From Paenimyroides ummariense (GTDB lineage Bacteria > Bacteroidota > Bacteroidia > Flavobacteriales > Flavobacteriaceae): a stretch of 64,000 nucleotides of DNA. The position numbers were made by a program, and so were the translations under genes. This document shows positions 1 to 10,055 of this stretch, piece by piece. The notes under the pieces are model-generated. The model was not told the origin of the DNA and ran no database searches. It saw only the letters and a program-made list of their open reading frames with translations. The stretch's first letter is position 1. Every line of letters begins with the position of its first letter. Where the stretch lies: contig NZ_FOVI01000009.1 in NCBI RefSeq assembly GCF_900115115.1, positions 62,001 to 126,000 of the forward strand, read 5' to 3'.

Positions 1-2078
<2,078 letters not shown>

Positions 2079-2103
2079 TTATAGTTGTTTTATAGTTCTT
2101 TCA

Positions 2104-2133
2104 TAAAATTACTAATAAAACAGGCAGTTACAA
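2104..2133 (-). promoter_or_regulatory. Candidate katG promoter
   Basis: On the minus strand a TTG (2131-2133) is followed after 19 bases by TAATTTTA (2104-2111), close to the Bacteroidota pattern TTTG-N19/21-TAnnTTTG. It would start transcription about 20-25 bases before the katG ATG. The last base of the -7 element departs from consensus. Confidence 0.35.
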
Positions 2134-2148
2134 TTTGTATTGATATTA

Positions 2149-2172
2149 AAAATCTATTAAACAATAGATTTT
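2149..2172. promoter_or_regulatory. Perfect 10-bp inverted repeat upstream of katG
   Basis: AAAATCTATT and AATAGATTTT form perfect 10-base arms around the 4-base spacer aaac. A second pair, GCAGTTA (2124-2130) and TAACTGC (2174-2180), encloses it. It lies about 75 bases before the katG start and just upstream of the candidate promoter, as an operator for a peroxide-sensing regulator would. It could instead be a weak terminator of the rhomboid gene, but it has few G/C pairs. Confidence 0.4.
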
Positions 2173-2186
2173 CTAACTGCATGATT

Positions 2187-2960
2187 CTATTTTTGCAACG
2201 TATTTTCTTTTATAATGTAGGATTGATGGTTTGAATTGTTTTTACGGTGGAAGGTGTCGTTATAAAGATATCCTTCTGAATCTTTTCTTAATAAAGGTAA
2301 AGGATTGAAATTTCCTTTAGCATCAAACTGTCTGATAAAATCGTCTTTGCTTTCATCGTAATCAGGATGTTGCCAATCGTACTTATATTCGGGTTCAAAC
2401 TGAGGTCTTTTCAAAATATACGAAAGAAGAAAACCAGAAATAAATCCAGCCAAATGTCCTTGCCATGAAATACCTTCTTCAATATCAGGCAACATATACC
2501 AAACCGACCCTCCGTACAAAATAATCATTAAAAACGAAATTGCCATTAAACGGTATTGCTTGCTGCGAATTCCCGTAAAAAACATGTAAGCTGTTAAAAC
2601 GTAGATTAATCCACTTGCTCCAATGTGCGTTCCTGTTTTTGCGATAAGCCACGTACCTATTCCCGATAGTAAGATTCCTCCGAAAATTAGGGTTTGCCAG
2701 TTTTTATAGTAGTAATAACATATAAGTGGAAGCAAAACCAAAAGCGCTAGTGTGTTGTTCCATAAATGTTGAATGGATCCATGCAAAAATGGCGAAAACA
2801 GTATACCGCGCAACCCTTTAAATGTTCTTGGTACGATTCCGAAATTATTAAGTTCAAAGAAAAAACGCCAGTCTATATAATAAATCAACCAGATCACTAA
2901 AAGTGAAACAAACGGAACCCAAAAAACTTGCGGACGGTATTTTAATTGATCTATTTCCAT
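2187..2960 (-). CDS. Rhomboid-family intramembrane serine protease
   Basis: 257-residue polytopic membrane protein. It carries the rhomboid signatures in the right order: an HGSIQHLWNN segment in an early helix (HxxxxHxxxN), the catalytic serine in GASG (about residues 115-118), and the catalytic histidine in GHLAG (about residues 168-172). About six transmembrane helices are visible, followed by a soluble, charged C-terminal tail of about 65 residues. Rhomboids cut transmembrane substrates within the membrane; the substrate here cannot be inferred. It is divergent from rarA and precedes katG. The ATG at 2960 gives a sensible cytoplasmic N-terminus (MEIDQLKYRPQVFW). Confidence 0.92.
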   Translation of the reverse strand: MEIDQLKYRPQVFWVPFVSLLVIWLIYYIDWRFFFELNNFGIVPRTFKGLRGILFSPFLHGSIQHLWNNTLALLVLLPLICYYYYKNWQTLIFGGILLSGIGTWLIAKTGTHIGASGLIYVLTAYMFFTGIRSKQYRLMAISFLMIILYGGSVWYMLPDIEEGISWQGHLAGFISGFLLSYILKRPQFEPEYKYDWQHPDYDESKDDFIRQFDAKGNFNPLPLLRKDSEGYLYNDTFHRKNNSNHQSYIIKENTLQK

Positions 2961-3054
2961 GAGGGAATGAAATCAAAAATAAACCCAAATAAATAAGACT
3001 GCCGTTTTGACAGAAAACGTCATGCTTCACAACAACTTAAATAATACATATTTT

Positions 3055-3087
3055 TTTGTTGCGACATAATCTATTTTATAATTTTAC
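3055..3087 (+). promoter_or_regulatory. Candidate rarA promoter
   Basis: TTTG (3055-3058), 20 bases, then TAATTTTAC (3079-3087). The core ends three bases before the rarA ATG, so a start site at the usual distance would fall on or next to the start codon and the message could be leaderless. Confidence 0.4.
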
Positions 3088-3090
3088 GAT

Positions 3091-4368
3091 ATGAAAGCAC
3101 CTTTAGCAGAACGTATTCGCCCGAAAACATTAAAAGATTATATAAGTCAGGAACATTTGGTTGGTGAATCAGGCATTTTAACGCAAAGCATTAAACGCGG
3201 CATTATACCGTCGATGATTTTTTGGGGACCGCCCGGAACGGGGAAAACAACTTTAGCCGAAATTATTGCAGAAGAAAGCAAGCGACCGTTTTATGCGTTG
3301 AGTGCGATAAATTCCGGTGTAAAAGATGTGCGCGAAGTTATTGAAAAAGCTAAAGGACAAAATGGCTTATTTACGCCAAAAAATCCTATTTTATTTATTG
3401 ATGAAATTCACCGTTTTAGTAAATCGCAGCAAGATTCTTTGTTGGCAGCTGTTGAAAAAGGATGGATCACATTGATTGGTGCTACGACCGAAAATCCGAG
3501 TTTTGAAGTCATTCCCGCATTGCTTTCACGCTGTCAGGTTTACACGTTAAACGCTTTTACAAAAGCAGATTTAGAGGCTTTACTGAACCGTGCGTTAATT
3601 GTTGATGAAGAACTGAAAGAAAAAAATATTTCGATTATAGAAAACGAAGCTTTGTTCCGAGTTTCAGGTGGCGATGGCAGAAAATTGCTGAATACGTTTG
3701 AATTGATTGTAAATTCTATTGATGATGAAACCGTTGAAATTACGAATGACAAAGTACTGCAGATTGTCCAAAAAAACACGGTTTTGTATGATAAAACCGG
3801 CGAACAGCATTACGATATTATATCTGCTTTTATAAAATCGATTCGTGGAAGCGATCCAAACGGTGCTGTTTATTGGTTAGCCCGAATGATTGAAGGTGGC
3901 GAAGATTTAAAGTTTATCGCACGTAGGTTGGTTATCTCGGCATCAGAAGATATTGGTTTGGCAAATCCAACAGCAATAATTATGGCAAATAATATCTTTC
4001 AGGCAGTTTCGGTTATTGGATACCCTGAAAGCAGAATATTATTAAGCCAATGTGCTATTTACTTGGCAACATCTCCCAAAAGCAACGCCAGTTATATGGC
4101 AATTGGCAAAGCACAGGCTACTGTGAAACAAACCGGAGATTTATCTATTCCGATTCATTTACGAAACGCTCCGACCAAATTAATGAAGGAATTGGGTTAC
4201 GGCGAAGATTATAAATATAGCCATGATTATCCGGGAAATTTTACCTATCAGGAATATTTACCAGACGATTTAATCAACACACCGTTTTACGAACCTGGAG
4301 AAAATGCGCGTGAAAAACAAACCAAAGATTTTTTACATCAACGTTGGCAGGGAAAGTATGGTTATTGA
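3091..4368 (+). CDS. rarA: Replication-associated recombination protein A (RarA/MgsA) AAA+ ATPase
   Basis: 425-residue AAA+ ATPase related to clamp-loader subunits. It acts at stalled replication forks with single-stranded DNA binding protein. The N-terminus [20 protein letters not shown] is the usual family start. Walker A is GPPGTGKTT (46-54), Walker B is LFIDEIHRF (about 102-110), and the sensor segment [10 protein letters not shown] follows. The C-terminal half contains the tetramerisation and MgsA_C parts, with the typical [14 protein letters not shown] stretch near the end. The length is normal for the family. It stands alone on the plus strand, divergent from the rhomboid gene. Confidence 0.97.
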   Translation: MKAPLAERIRPKTLKDYISQEHLVGESGILTQSIKRGIIPSMIFWGPPGTGKTTLAEIIAEESKRPFYALSAINSGVKDVREVIEKAKGQNGLFTPKNPILFIDEIHRFSKSQQDSLLAAVEKGWITLIGATTENPSFEVIPALLSRCQVYTLNAFTKADLEALLNRALIVDEELKEKNISIIENEALFRVSGGDGRKLLNTFELIVNSIDDETVEITNDKVLQIVQKNTVLYDKTGEQHYDIISAFIKSIRGSDPNGAVYWLARMIEGGEDLKFIARRLVISASEDIGLANPTAIIMANNIFQAVSVIGYPESRILLSQCAIYLATSPKSNASYMAIGKAQATVKQTGDLSIPIHLRNAPTKLMKELGYGEDYKYSHDYPGNFTYQEYLPDDLINTPFYEPGENAREKQTKDFLHQRWQGKYGY

Positions 4369-4423
4369 TGGATGACGGATGATGTATGATGGATGTTAGG
4401 TGCAGGGTGTATGTGTTAGGGAT

Positions 4424-4500
4424 TGAAGCGGATAGCCCGCAGGTGCTGGAGCTATAGCGGAATGCACCGAGGACTTGCAGCGAAAAGCCCGACCCGACTA
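4424..4500. repeat. GC-rich REP-like palindromic element
   Basis: A GC-rich patch in an AT-rich intergenic region. It contains GGTGC (4442-4446) pairing with GCACC (4464-4468), the palindrome GCTATAGC (4451-4458) inside that loop, and two related motifs GCGGATAGCCCGC and GCGAAAAGCCCGAC. I read it as a dispersed intergenic repeat rather than a gene. From memory, similar 'tagcccgac' sequences recur between genes in flavobacteria, but I cannot show other copies in this window. Confidence 0.45.
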
Positions 4501-4578
4501 CTTACACGTATTTGGTGTTTATTAACTTCGTTCTATTTATTGTAATTTGACTTTGAAAAACCAATTTAGGGGAACGCC

Positions 4579-4611
4579 AAAAAAAAATCTCGCCAAAGTA
4601 TTGACGAGATT
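4579..4611 (-). terminator. Rho-independent terminator of the 4620-5039 operon
   Basis: On the minus strand AATCTCG and CGAGATT (arms 4605-4611 and 4586-4592) form a hairpin followed by a run of T. It lies directly downstream of the stop of the small secreted protein gene at 4620. Confidence 0.75.
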
Positions 4612-4619
4612 CTGTTATT

Positions 4620-5039
4620 TTATTGTTTATTTTTATTAAGAACCGTATATTCTAAAGCATTTTTCAAAGCATCAACATGAGATTTGCTACGTTTTTTAAT
4701 TCTGCTTTCGCCGTTTGCTGTAAAAATTTGTTCGTTTTTGCAGTTTATTAAGCTTACTGTTAATTTAGTAGCAGTCATTGATTTTCCGCGTTCTACATTA
4801 CAAGTTAAAAGTTTACAAGGATCTGCTTTTACTTCTTGCGGTAATTCCTGATCATCGTAAAAAACGGTGTAACCAGCTTCTTCTAATTTATGTTTTAAAA
4901 AAGAATTTACGCGGTATTCGTTAAATTCTTCCTGAAAGTTATACACCTTTTTCATTTGAACATATTTTACGTTCAAACCTTGTGCCTGCATGCCTAAACC
5001 TAAACATGCGAAAAGCATTAATAATAAAAATTTCTTCAT
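4620..5039 (-). CDS. Small secreted protein of unknown function
   Basis: 139 residues with a clear signal peptide (MKKFLLLMLFACLGLGMQAQ, predicted cleavage after the AQ), so it is exported to the periplasm or beyond. I do not recognise a family. The mature part is basic and has two closely spaced cysteines (DPCKLLTC) plus a third further on (INCKNEQ), which could form a disulfide. It is the last gene of a minus-strand series: it begins one base after the stop of the HAD hydrolase gene and a terminator follows its stop, so it is co-transcribed with the hydrolase and probably with the DUF3299/ABC genes upstream. Confidence 0.7.
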   Translation of the reverse strand: MKKFLLLMLFACLGLGMQAQGLNVKYVQMKKVYNFQEEFNEYRVNSFLKHKLEEAGYTVFYDDQELPQEVKADPCKLLTCNVERGKSMTATKLTVSLINCKNEQIFTANGESRIKKRSKSHVDALKNALEYTVLNKNKQ

Positions 5040-5040
5040 T

Positions 5041-5730
5041 TTATAAGATCTCTAAAAGTTGATTTAATTGTTGTACTTCTGCCACGCCAATGGTATTTTC
5101 TAATTTAAACTCGTTAAACCAAACAGCCTGCATACCTACGTTTAACGCACCGTGAACATCGGCATTTATGTTATCGCCAATCATTAAACTGTTTTCGGCT
5201 TTTGTTTTTGCGGTTAATAAAGCATGTTGAAAAATTCCCGGATGCGGTTTTTTAACTCCTGCTATTTCAGAATTGGTTATTGTTTGAAAATATGCTGTTA
5301 AATTGGCATTTTTCAATTTTTTCTCTTGAACCGAATCGGGTCCGTTGGTGATAATATGTAAGCGATAATTGTTTTTCAATACTTCAAGCGTTTCGTAAGC
5401 GCCGTCAAAAACATGATTATGGTTAGGCAATTTACCGATAAATTCATCTGCAATGTAATAGATGTGGTCATCATTAATCTTTACATCAATAGCATCAAAA
5501 GTATCTTTTAATCTGCCATAACGTAAAAAATCGCGCGAAATTTCTTCTCTCGAAAATCGTTCCCAATACGAATCATTAATCGGTTTAAAATGCATCATAA
5601 AATCATCGACACCGTTTAATTGCATTTCGGTAAAAATAGCTTGAAAAGTCAACGCGGAATTTTTATCAAAATCATAAATGGTATGATCCAAATCAAAAAA
5701 CAAATCTGTAATTTGTTCCTTTTGTATCAT
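5041..5730 (-). CDS. YjjG-type HAD-family nucleotidase
   Basis: 229-residue haloacid-dehalogenase hydrolase. Motif I is FFDLDHT, with the nucleophile Asp13 and general acid Asp15. Motif II is the Thr in IITNG (about 123-127), motif III the Lys of KKPHPG, and motif IV the acidic pair in MIGDNINAD. The overall pattern, with a helical cap after motif I, fits the YjjG group of non-canonical pyrimidine nucleotide 5'-nucleotidases, which remove damaged nucleotides from the pool. Its ATG shares one base with the stop of the DUF3299 gene upstream (TAATG), which suggests translational coupling. Its functional link to the transporter genes is unclear. Confidence 0.85.
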   Translation of the reverse strand: MIQKEQITDLFFDLDHTIYDFDKNSALTFQAIFTEMQLNGVDDFMMHFKPINDSYWERFSREEISRDFLRYGRLKDTFDAIDVKINDDHIYYIADEFIGKLPNHNHVFDGAYETLEVLKNNYRLHIITNGPDSVQEKKLKNANLTAYFQTITNSEIAGVKKPHPGIFQHALLTAKTKAENSLMIGDNINADVHGALNVGMQAVWFNEFKLENTIGVAEVQQLNQLLEIL

Positions 5731-6209
5731 TATTTCTGATGTGTAATAACAGCGTTTTCAATGTGGTAAATCCAATCGTCGATGTCGTCTGCATTGTATC
5801 TAAACGTACCTTCCATGGTAACATAGGTATCAGTTTTCAATCGCGGCGTATTGCCTTTAAACTTAATACCCATAATGGTTTCAGGCCCGGCATTTCCGCA
5901 GAAAAAACACTGTGCGAAAACATTTTTACTCAACGCGTACGATTTACTGTCGATAGGAACAATAAAACCCGAAGCCTTGATTTTTTTACCCTGCAAAGCC
6001 TTTAATGTCCCGTTTATCATAGGATACATTACTTCACCGTAATGCGGATTTTTCTTTTTAACGAAATCAATCTGTCCCAATAATTTCCAAGTGACTTCGG
6101 TTGGGTTTTGATAAAATTCCGATGGTTTTTCTGTTGTATTTTTTGCAGAAAAGCTCATTAAAAAAACGGCTAATCCGCAATAAGCTGCAACGAATATTTT
6201 TTTTAACAT
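5730..6209 (-). CDS. DUF3299-type exported protein, copy 1
   Basis: 159 residues with a signal peptide (about 1-23) and a single conserved domain with the pattern LxGKKIKxSGFIVPIDSKSY, then CFFCGNAGPETIMGI, then a TYVTMEGTF strand. This matches my memory of DUF3299. The CxxC of FFCGNAGPE could bind a metal. It is a tandem paralogue of the next gene (6223-6690), with almost the same signal peptide, 13 bases between the two genes and about half of the residues shared by eye. It lies directly downstream of the ABC permease. DUF3299 genes occur beside FtsX-type ABC transporters in other bacteria, which suggests an accessory role in that transport. Confidence 0.75.
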   Translation of the reverse strand: MLKKIFVAAYCGLAVFLMSFSAKNTTEKPSEFYQNPTEVTWKLLGQIDFVKKKNPHYGEVMYPMINGTLKALQGKKIKASGFIVPIDSKSYALSKNVFAQCFFCGNAGPETIMGIKFKGNTPRLKTDTYVTMEGTFRYNADDIDDWIYHIENAVITHQK

Positions 6210-6222
6210 GTGATCTATTTTA

Positions 6223-6690
6223 TTATTTTTTATTGGTAATTATTGCGTTTTGTATATTAAAAATTAAATCGTCTTTATTTTTATCGTTGTAAAAAAATGT
6301 TCCTTCTAACGTAATATAGGTATCGGTTTTTAAACGTGGGGTTTTGTTTTTAAACTGAATGCCCATAAGTGTTTCTATACCCGCATTTTTATTGCAGAAA
6401 AAACAATGCGAATACACATTTTTGCTTAAAACGTACGATTTACTATCTAAAGGAATTACAAAACCGCTTATCTTAATCTTTTTGCCTTGTAACGATTCTT
6501 TTATAACATCGCCATAATTCTGCATAACCTGTAAGCTGCCGCCCATTCTGCCCAACATTTGCCAGGTAACTTCGGTTGGCTGATCTTGAACATTAATTTC
6601 TGCAAAAGACTTAGCTTTTTTATTTGTAGAAAAGCTCATTAAAAAAACAGCTAATCCACAATACACTGCAATGATTATCTTTTTAAGCAT
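6223..6690 (-). CDS. DUF3299-type exported protein, copy 2
   Basis: 155 residues, paralogous to the neighbouring 159-residue protein. The signal peptide MLKKIIIAVYCGLAVFLMSF is nearly identical, and the domain has the same SGFVIPLDSKSYVLSKNVYS block and a CFFCNKNAGIETLMGI cysteine pair. The ATG at 6690 lies inside the end of the permease gene (8-base overlap), so translation is probably coupled to it. The duplication with modest divergence suggests two forms that work with one transporter, perhaps with different metals or partners; that is inference. Confidence 0.75.
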   Translation of the reverse strand: MLKKIIIAVYCGLAVFLMSFSTNKKAKSFAEINVQDQPTEVTWQMLGRMGGSLQVMQNYGDVIKESLQGKKIKISGFVIPLDSKSYVLSKNVYSHCFFCNKNAGIETLMGIQFKNKTPRLKTDTYITLEGTFFYNDKNKDDLIFNIQNAIITNKK

Positions 6691-7945
6691 TTGCCAATGT
6701 TTTTGATATATTTAACGAATACGCTTTAATTGCCGGAATTATTGCTGCAATGATTCCTACAGATAATGTGGCTAAAAACAACATTCCTTCTTCTTTCCAT
6801 AAAAATTCAAAAGGATCAAACGCCATTTTAAATTCTTCTTGCGATGAAACGGATAAGAAATACAATCCGATTCTACCAAAAACAATACCAAGAATAAATC
6901 CGATAGTACATAAAAAGATACTTTCTAACAAAACCAACCATAATAGCTGCATTTTAGTAGCCCCGGTGATGCGAAGCAACGCAAATTCGTACTTGCGTTC
7001 TTTCAATGTATTGTACAATGCAACAAAAATACTGATGCCCGAAATAAACATAATGCCGTACGCTAAATAGGTTAATGCCGAAATTCCTACACCAAACAAA
7101 GCAAACAAACGGTTGACTTCTAAAGCTGGCGATGCTGCCTGCATTTCGGTATTTTGAGGAATGATTCTTGGCCACGTCATTTTAGCCATATTGTTGCGCA
7201 GTTTTAAAAGAACTGCCGTAATTTCTTTTCCTTCGTGCGGATTTACTTCTTCGTGATGATGCTCCTCGCCTTCTGCATGTTGATGATCGGAATGATCGTG
7301 TGCTGCTTCAGAATGACCTTCGTGTTCATGTTCATGATCGTGCATGTGCCAAACCGATGAGATGTTTGATAGAATTAAATTATCGGCAACTTTACCAGAC
7401 GGCGCCAATATTCCCACCACTTTATAGGCATGATGATCGTGTACTTCGCCTTCTTCAGCATCGCCATGTGTTCCAAAAAAAGTATCGCCTATTTTTAAAT
7501 CGATATTTGCTGCAATGTTCGATCCAACGACAACCTCAAAATCTTTTGAAAACAATTTTCCCTGCTGAATTTTCAAGTCGAAGTGTTTGGTATAATTTTC
7601 GTTGGTCCCAACAATTTTATATCCCAAATAATTATCGCCATAAGCCAGCGGAACGGCACTTTCTACCATTGGTTTGTTCATCCATGCTTCGGCTTCGGTG
7701 TACGAAATATTTCCCGGGGGAGCATCCATTTGATAAACCGATGAAAGAATCAATTGCAACGGACTTCCCTTTGCTCCCAACACCAAATCTATATTATCCA
7801 TTGATGACGAAAACTTCTCTTCGAACTGTTTTTGAAGCAAGATCAATATCGATATAATAGAAACCGATGCTGTTAAAAGTATGATGCTTAAAAAAGTATT
7901 CAGCGGCTTAAACCACGTATTTTTCCATGCTATTTTGCTAATCAT
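6683..7945 (-). CDS. FtsX/MacB-type ABC permease with histidine-rich loop
   Basis: 420-residue permease of the LolE/MacB/FtsX group. It has one N-terminal membrane helix (about 15-37), a large periplasmic MacB-like core (about 40-275), and three C-terminal helices (about 282-310, 330-355, 388-410) with the FtsX pattern LKERKYEFALLRITGAT. The periplasmic domain carries an insertion at about residues 195-240 dominated by histidine with Asp and Glu (for example HDHEHEHEGHSEAAHDH and EGEEHHHEE), a likely metal-binding loop. It overlaps the ATPase gene by four bases and the DUF3299 gene by eight. The context and His-rich loop resemble the zinc-linked ZrgABCDE system described in Vibrio cholerae. 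Confidence 0.88.
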   Translation of the reverse strand: MISKIAWKNTWFKPLNTFLSIILLTASVSIISILILLQKQFEEKFSSSMDNIDLVLGAKGSPLQLILSSVYQMDAPPGNISYTEAEAWMNKPMVESAVPLAYGDNYLGYKIVGTNENYTKHFDLKIQQGKLFSKDFEVVVGSNIAANIDLKIGDTFFGTHGDAEEGEVHDHHAYKVVGILAPSGKVADNLILSNISSVWHMHDHEHEHEGHSEAAHDHSDHQHAEGEEHHHEEVNPHEGKEITAVLLKLRNNMAKMTWPRIIPQNTEMQAASPALEVNRLFALFGVGISALTYLAYGIMFISGISIFVALYNTLKERKYEFALLRITGATKMQLLWLVLLESIFLCTIGFILGIVFGRIGLYFLSVSSQEEFKMAFDPFEFLWKEEGMLFLATLSVGIIAAIIPAIKAYSLNISKTLANA

Positions 7946-8571
7946 GACAAGGTAATTTGGTGGTTAAACAATGATTTTAAACGTTGATCGTGCGTAACAA
8001 TGATTAGTGACGACTGATATTCTTTTGCTAAATCGCTTAATAATCGGGCTACAATTAAAGCATTTTCGTCATCTAAACTCGATGTAGGTTCATCTGCTAA
8101 AATTACTGACGGATTGTTTATTAACGCTCGGGCAATGTTTACACGCTGCTGCTGACCGATACTTAACTGGCTTGGCAATTTATACACGTGATCTTTCAAC
8201 CCCAGATTATCCAAAATGCTTAGGGCTTTTTCTTTGGCTTTTGATTTTTTTGCGATCCACGATGCCAGCAAAACATTATCTAAAACCGAAAGTGCTTCGA
8301 TAAAAAATGATTTCTGTAAAATCATACCGATCGATTGTCCGCGAAAAGCATCTAATTTAGCTGTGTTTAACTGTAAAATATCCTGATTGTTTATAGTGAT
8401 GTTTCCTGCGGTTGGCTGCAACAAACCACCCAGCAAATGCAGTAAAGTGGTTTTACCTGTACCCGAATTTCCTGTAACCAACAAGGTTTGCCCGTTAGAA
8501 CAATCGATATCAGGAAAATGGAATTTTTGCGTAGCCGAATAGGAAAAAGTAACGTTTTGTGTTTTAATCAT
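7942..8571 (-). CDS. LolD-type ABC transporter ATP-binding protein
   Basis: 209-residue cytoplasmic ATPase. Walker A is GNSGTGKTT (about 34-42), the signature is LSIGQQQRV (about 133-141), Walker B with the catalytic Glu is VILADEPTSSLDD (about 154-166), and the H-loop is IIVTHDQ (about 190-196). The Q-loop is in GMILQKSFF. The length and motif set are those of LolD/MacB partners of FtsX-type permeases, and the stop overlaps the start of that permease gene (ATGA). It is the first gene of the transporter operon. No strong promoter core is evident in the 100 bases upstream. Confidence 0.92.
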   Translation of the reverse strand: MIKTQNVTFSYSATQKFHFPDIDCSNGQTLLVTGNSGTGKTTLLHLLGGLLQPTAGNITINNQDILQLNTAKLDAFRGQSIGMILQKSFFIEALSVLDNVLLASWIAKKSKAKEKALSILDNLGLKDHVYKLPSQLSIGQQQRVNIARALINNPSVILADEPTSSLDDENALIVARLLSDLAKEYQSSLIIVTHDQRLKSLFNHQITLS

Positions 8572-8671
8572 TTTGTATATTCTTAAACGGTATGCAAGAT
8601 AGTGAATATTCTGCGGATATTATAATAGGTTTGTTTCAGGTTATCGTTTGTTTAACGTTTAAAGTTTTAGC

Positions 8672-9370
8672 CTACAAAATATCCTCATCGGCAAAACTAA
8701 AATAACCGGTTTGGGTAATAATTAAATGATCAAGCAATTTAATATCCAAACTATTGCCTGCCAGCTTAATTTTCTGCGTGATATCTTTATCTGCACCACT
8801 TGCAACTAATTGTCCCGACGGATGGTTGTGCACCAGAATCAAAGCCGTTGCCAAATGTTCCAAAGCGGTTTTAAACAACATTCGGATATCAACAACAGTT
8901 TGGGTTAATCCGCCTTTGCTTAGTTGTAATTTGTAAATTACTTTGTTGCTATTGTTCAGCAATAAAACCCAAAATTCTTCATGCGGTAAATCCCCAATTA
9001 TTGGTTGCATTAATTTAAATACATCTTCTGAAGATCCTATTTTTGTGAGTTCTTTGGTTTCCGATAACTGCAAACGCTTCGCCAGTTCTAACGCTGCTAC
9101 AATGGTTATGGCTTTTGCTTCGCCAATGCCTTTAAACTGCATTAACTGCTGAATACTTTGCTTTTGCAACTGATGCAACTGATTGTTATTTTGCTGTAAA
9201 ATACGCTTGCATAATTCAACCGCACTTTCATTTCGGCTGCCCGATCCTATTAAGATAGCAACCAATTCGGCATCACTTAACGCATTTTTGCCTTTGTACA
9301 ATAATTTTTCGCGCGGCTGATCGTCTTCAGACCAATTTTTTATGGAGAAATGTTTACCTTCGTTACTCAT
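8672..9370 (-). CDS. radC: RadC-family JAB-domain protein
   Basis: About 232 residues. The N-terminal helix-hairpin-helix part (KGKNALSDAELVAILIGSG and MQFKGIGEAKA) is followed by an MPN/JAB domain with the metal motif HNHPSG...D (about residues 180-192), the hallmark of RadC. The family was long called a DNA repair protein, but its true function is unsettled. The longest frame opens with TTG at 9376; the ATG at 9370 (MSNEGKHFSIKNW) is the better start. It is divergent from the DUF1287 lipoprotein gene with only about 28 bases between the two starts. Confidence 0.93.
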   Translation of the reverse strand: MSNEGKHFSIKNWSEDDQPREKLLYKGKNALSDAELVAILIGSGSRNESAVELCKRILQQNNNQLHQLQKQSIQQLMQFKGIGEAKAITIVAALELAKRLQLSETKELTKIGSSEDVFKLMQPIIGDLPHEEFWVLLLNNSNKVIYKLQLSKGGLTQTVVDIRMLFKTALEHLATALILVHNHPSGQLVASGADKDITQKIKLAGNSLDIKLLDHLIITQTGYFSFADEDIL

Positions 9371-9398
9371 GCCCAACTAATTAACGTTTTATAAATAT

Positions 9399-10055
9399 AT
9401 GAAAGTATTTTTGTTTTTGATGTTTTCTATTCTGATAAGTTCGTGTACTTTGAAAGGTCAGGAAGGTACTGATGTTGCTGTATTTTCATCTGACGAAAAA
9501 ACTATCAAGAAAGACACGATTAACGATGATGTTTCAGATTTTAGAAAAAATCTTTCTGATAAAGCACTTTCTATTATTGATCCCTCGGTTCGATACACGC
9601 CCGATTACGTTAGTATTAGTTACCCAAATGGCGATGTACCTGCGAAAACCGGAGTTTGTACCGATGTTGTGATTAGATCGTACAGAAAGTTAGGAATTGA
9701 TCTTCAAAAAGAAGTGCATCAAGATATGCGTGCGAATTTTGGTATCTATCCGAAAAATTGGGGTGCTACAAAACCCGATACCAACATTGACCACCGACGT
9801 GTGCCTAATTTAGAAACTTTCTTTACCAGAAAAGGTAAGAAATTACCCGTTACACAAACTCCCAACGATTATAAAACAGGAGCCATTGTTACCTGGATGA
9901 TTAACGATAAATTACCGCATATTGGCATTGTTACCAACAAACTTTCTAAAGATGGTAAACGCAGGTTGATTGTTCACAATGTTGGCGGTGGACAGGTATT
10001 AGAAGATTGTTTGTTTAAATACACTATTGTGGGACATTTTGTTTATGAGGGTTAA
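9399..10055 (+). CDS. DUF1287-type lipoprotein
   Basis: 218 residues. The lipobox LISSC gives a lipidated Cys16 after a short signal peptide. The remainder matches the DUF1287 pattern: YPNGDVPAKTGVCTDVVIRS, a central DHRRVPNLETFF block, and LPHIGIVTNK near the C-terminus. The cysteine in GVCTDV and the histidine in PHIGIV are placed like the Cys/His pair of NlpC/P60-like hydrolases, so a cell-envelope hydrolase is possible but unproven. Its TAA and the stop of the next gene (minus strand) share bases, a tail-to-tail overlap of four bases. Confidence 0.85.
   Translation: MKVFLFLMFSILISSCTLKGQEGTDVAVFSSDEKTIKKDTINDDVSDFRKNLSDKALSIIDPSVRYTPDYVSISYPNGDVPAKTGVCTDVVIRSYRKLGIDLQKEVHQDMRANFGIYPKNWGATKPDTNIDHRRVPNLETFFTRKGKKLPVTQTPNDYKTGAIVTWMINDKLPHIGIVTNKLSKDGKRRLIVHNVGGGQVLEDCLFKYTIVGHFVYEG

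Noticed and set aside
4369-4420. GATGGATGA-like repeats considered as a short CRISPR or microsatellite
   Set aside because: Units are irregular and have no spacer structure. I treat them as low-complexity sequence.
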